Shown: positions 62,708 to 64,000 of the stretch, one piece after another
Numbering within the stretch: the first letter of the stretch is position 1
Layout: each line of letters begins with the position of its first letter
The notes under the pieces: generated by a model
What the model was told of the DNA's origin: nothing
Databases searched by the model: none
Seen by the model: the letters and a program-made list of their open reading frames with translations, nothing else
Assembly: GCF_004345005.1 (NCBI RefSeq)
Contig: NZ_SMMX01000008.1
Location: 1 to 64,000, forward strand
DNA: 64,000 nucleotides
Reading direction: 5' to 3'
From: Extibacter muris
GTDB lineage: Bacteria > Bacillota > Clostridia > Lachnospirales > Lachnospiraceae
Program-made: the position numbers and the translations under genes

Positions 62708-64000
62708 TACGAAACAGAATCTTATGCACTGCCTGCCTTCTGCTTGCCGTCCTGCTGGCGGCGGCGGTCTGGCTGGGCGGGAGCCGGTTCGTTAAAGAGC
62801 TGGAGACGACGGCGCTCATGCAGCAGGCCGTCTCTGGCGATACTGTCCTGGTTACGGGACAGGTATACGCCAGAGAAATAAAATCTGACTATCAAGTCTT
62901 ATATCTGAAACATAATTCTATCAAGTTCCGGAAGCAGCAGCTGAAGGAGTCAAAATTCATCGTTTATGATAAATCCATACAAGAAGTTAAAACAGGAAAC
63001 CAGATTACGGCGGAGGGTAACGTCAGATTCTACGAGGAACCGCGCAATCCGGGGAATTTCAATGAAAAGCAGTACTATGAAAAGCAGGGGATCCATGCCT
63101 GCATGTGGAGTGAAAGCGTCATAGTCACCTCAGGCCGTGTCTGGAAGGTGAGAGATGGCATCTTTTCTTTCCGGCAGAAATGGAAGGCTGTCTTATATGA
63201 TTTCATGGGGGAAGGGCAAGGCGCCCTGCTTTGCGGCATCATGCTCGGAGACAAGGCCGATATAGACCCGGCGGTAAAAGAGCTGTATCAGATGAACGGC
63301 ATCGGCCATATACTGGCCATATCCGGGCTGCATCTATCCATCATAGGAATCGGCATGTACCGGCTCTGCCGGCGTCTGTGCGGTTCCTACGCCGCCGGCG
63401 GAATGTGCGGCATACTGTTTCTCTTCGCCTATATCCTGATGACAGGGATATCCGTGTCGGCCGTGCGTGCGGCAGTCATGTTCCTGTTTCGGATTGGCGC
63501 CGATATGGCAGGAAGACGTTACGATACGGCGACAGCACTTGCAGCGGCTGCATGCATCGTGCTTCTCTGGAGGCCTCTGTACCTGTACGACGGCGGATTC
63601 TGGCTGTCCTTCGGGGCTGTCTTTGGCGTGGCGGCTGTCCTTCCGCTGTTCAGAAAGCTGCCGGCCCAGGGACTTTGGGCAAGCGTCAGCATCAATCTGT
63701 CCATTCTGCCGGTCCTTCTCTATTACTTCTATGAATATCCGCTTTACAGTATCCTGCTCAACCTGTTCGTAATCCCCCTCATGCCGGCGCTGCTGCTGCT
63801 GGGACTGGCCGGCAGTGTGGCCGCACTGGTCCTGCCCTGGCCGGGGGAGGCAGCTCTGAGCCTGTGCAGAGCCCTGCTCACCTTTTATGAATGGCTCTGC
63901 CGGACAGCAGTAGAACTTCCTGCGGCCAGGATCATCACTGGCCGTCCGTCCGCTGCCTCCGTCGTATGCTATTATATCCTGCTGTCTGCCCTCCTTCTGA
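62707..64000 (+). CDS. comEC: ComEC/Rec2 DNA-uptake channel (partial, runs off the window)
   Basis: An uninterrupted reading frame to the window end (431 codons) that starts with hydrophobic helices and a DUF4131-type domain, followed by the competence channel core: 'GEGQGALLCGIMLGDKADIDPAVKELYQMNGIGHILAISGLHLSIIG' and several membrane segments. The frame begins at ATA (62707) after an AAGGTGAAGG site, with no ATG, GTG or TTG nearby; the normal TAATG overlap with the GerMN stop seems to have become TAATA. It forms the membrane pore through which single-stranded DNA enters. Confidence 0.85.
   Translation, partial: MRNRILCTACLLLAVLLAAAVWLGGSRFVKELETTALMQQAVSGDTVLVTGQVYAREIKSDYQVLYLKHNSIKFRKQQLKESKFIVYDKSIQEVKTGNQITAEGNVRFYEEPRNPGNFNEKQYYEKQGIHACMWSESVIVTSGRVWKVRDGIFSFRQKWKAVLYDFMGEGQGALLCGIMLGDKADIDPAVKELYQMNGIGHILAISGLHLSIIGIGMYRLCRRLCGSYAAGGMCGILFLFAYILMTGISVSAVRAAVMFLFRIGADMAGRRYDTATALAAAACIVLLWRPLYLYDGGFWLSFGAVFGVAAVLPLFRKLPAQGLWASVSINLSILPVLLYYFYEYPLYSILLNLFVIPLMPALLLLGLAGSVAALVLPWPGEAALSLCRALLTFYEWLCRTAVELPAARIITGRPSAASVVCYYILLSALLL

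Overview
The window reads as chromosome of a Gram-positive, spore-forming gut Clostridia, most likely Lachnospiraceae. Supporting signs are AGGAGG-type ribosome sites, CotF-like and GerMN sporulation proteins, an ECF vitamin transporter, a clostridial arg cluster with argJ, and a Tn916-family integrative conjugative element (ICE). The species is inferred only to family level.

Positions 1-66 are the 3' end of a 23S rRNA gene; no 5S gene follows. From about 170 to 24,240 lies a Tn916-family ICE, nearly all on the minus strand. Read from 24 kb leftwards it carries: a VaFE/thioester LPXTG-type adhesin, two DUF961 proteins (orf23, orf22), the TcpA/FtsK coupling ATPase (orf21) fused to an XRE helix-turn-helix domain, a putative oriT, the MobT relaxase (orf20), three small proteins, two ArdA anti-restriction proteins, TcpE (orf17), the VirB4-like ATPase (orf16), the VirB6-like membrane protein (orf15), the lysozyme/NlpC-P60 hydrolase (orf14) and the TcpC-like protein (orf13). 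The place where Tn916 keeps tet(M) and its regulators instead holds a TetR-controlled drug-efflux ABC transporter. Both orf14 and orf16 are split by group II introns whose ends can be placed to the base, because excision restores an uninterrupted Tn916-like protein. No integrase or excisionase is visible. The relaxase start, the intron-1 maturase and the terminal regulator are frameshifted, so the element looks immobile or decaying.

From 24.3 to 37.1 kb is a metabolic region rich in broken genes: ferritin (intact), a 5'-truncated cytosine/purine permease, a frameshifted DUF917 gene, coaBC (intact), a damaged LysR gene, a DUF5058 gene, a truncated membrane gene joined to a truncated MFS gene, an ECF S-component, an IS481-family element, and a molybdenum hydroxylase (xanthine dehydrogenase-type) operon with only the 2Fe-2S subunit intact. 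The decay seems concentrated on one purine/hydantoin-type catabolic locus.

From 37 to 50 kb are mostly intact housekeeping genes: a YwaF protein, an EamA exporter, HD hydrolases, Dtd, a MarR-controlled heterodimeric ABC exporter, an MBL-fold hydrolase, a deleted arsR/permease pair, CotF-like proteins, a glutamine amidotransferase and a membrane dipeptidase. From 49.4 to 58.4 kb is an arginine/proline block: argG facing away from proBA, then argC-GNAT-argJ-argB-argD. Candidate ArgR boxes lie before argG and argC. A 41-codon leader ORF ending in a cluster of Pro codons, plus an intrinsic terminator, lie before proB. The last part holds a YdcZ-type transporter, a ComEA-like lipoprotein, a two-component system, a GerMN lipoprotein and comEC, which runs off the edge. 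Large hairpin repeats sit between genes at 37.07, 39.80, 44.75 and 53.44 kb.
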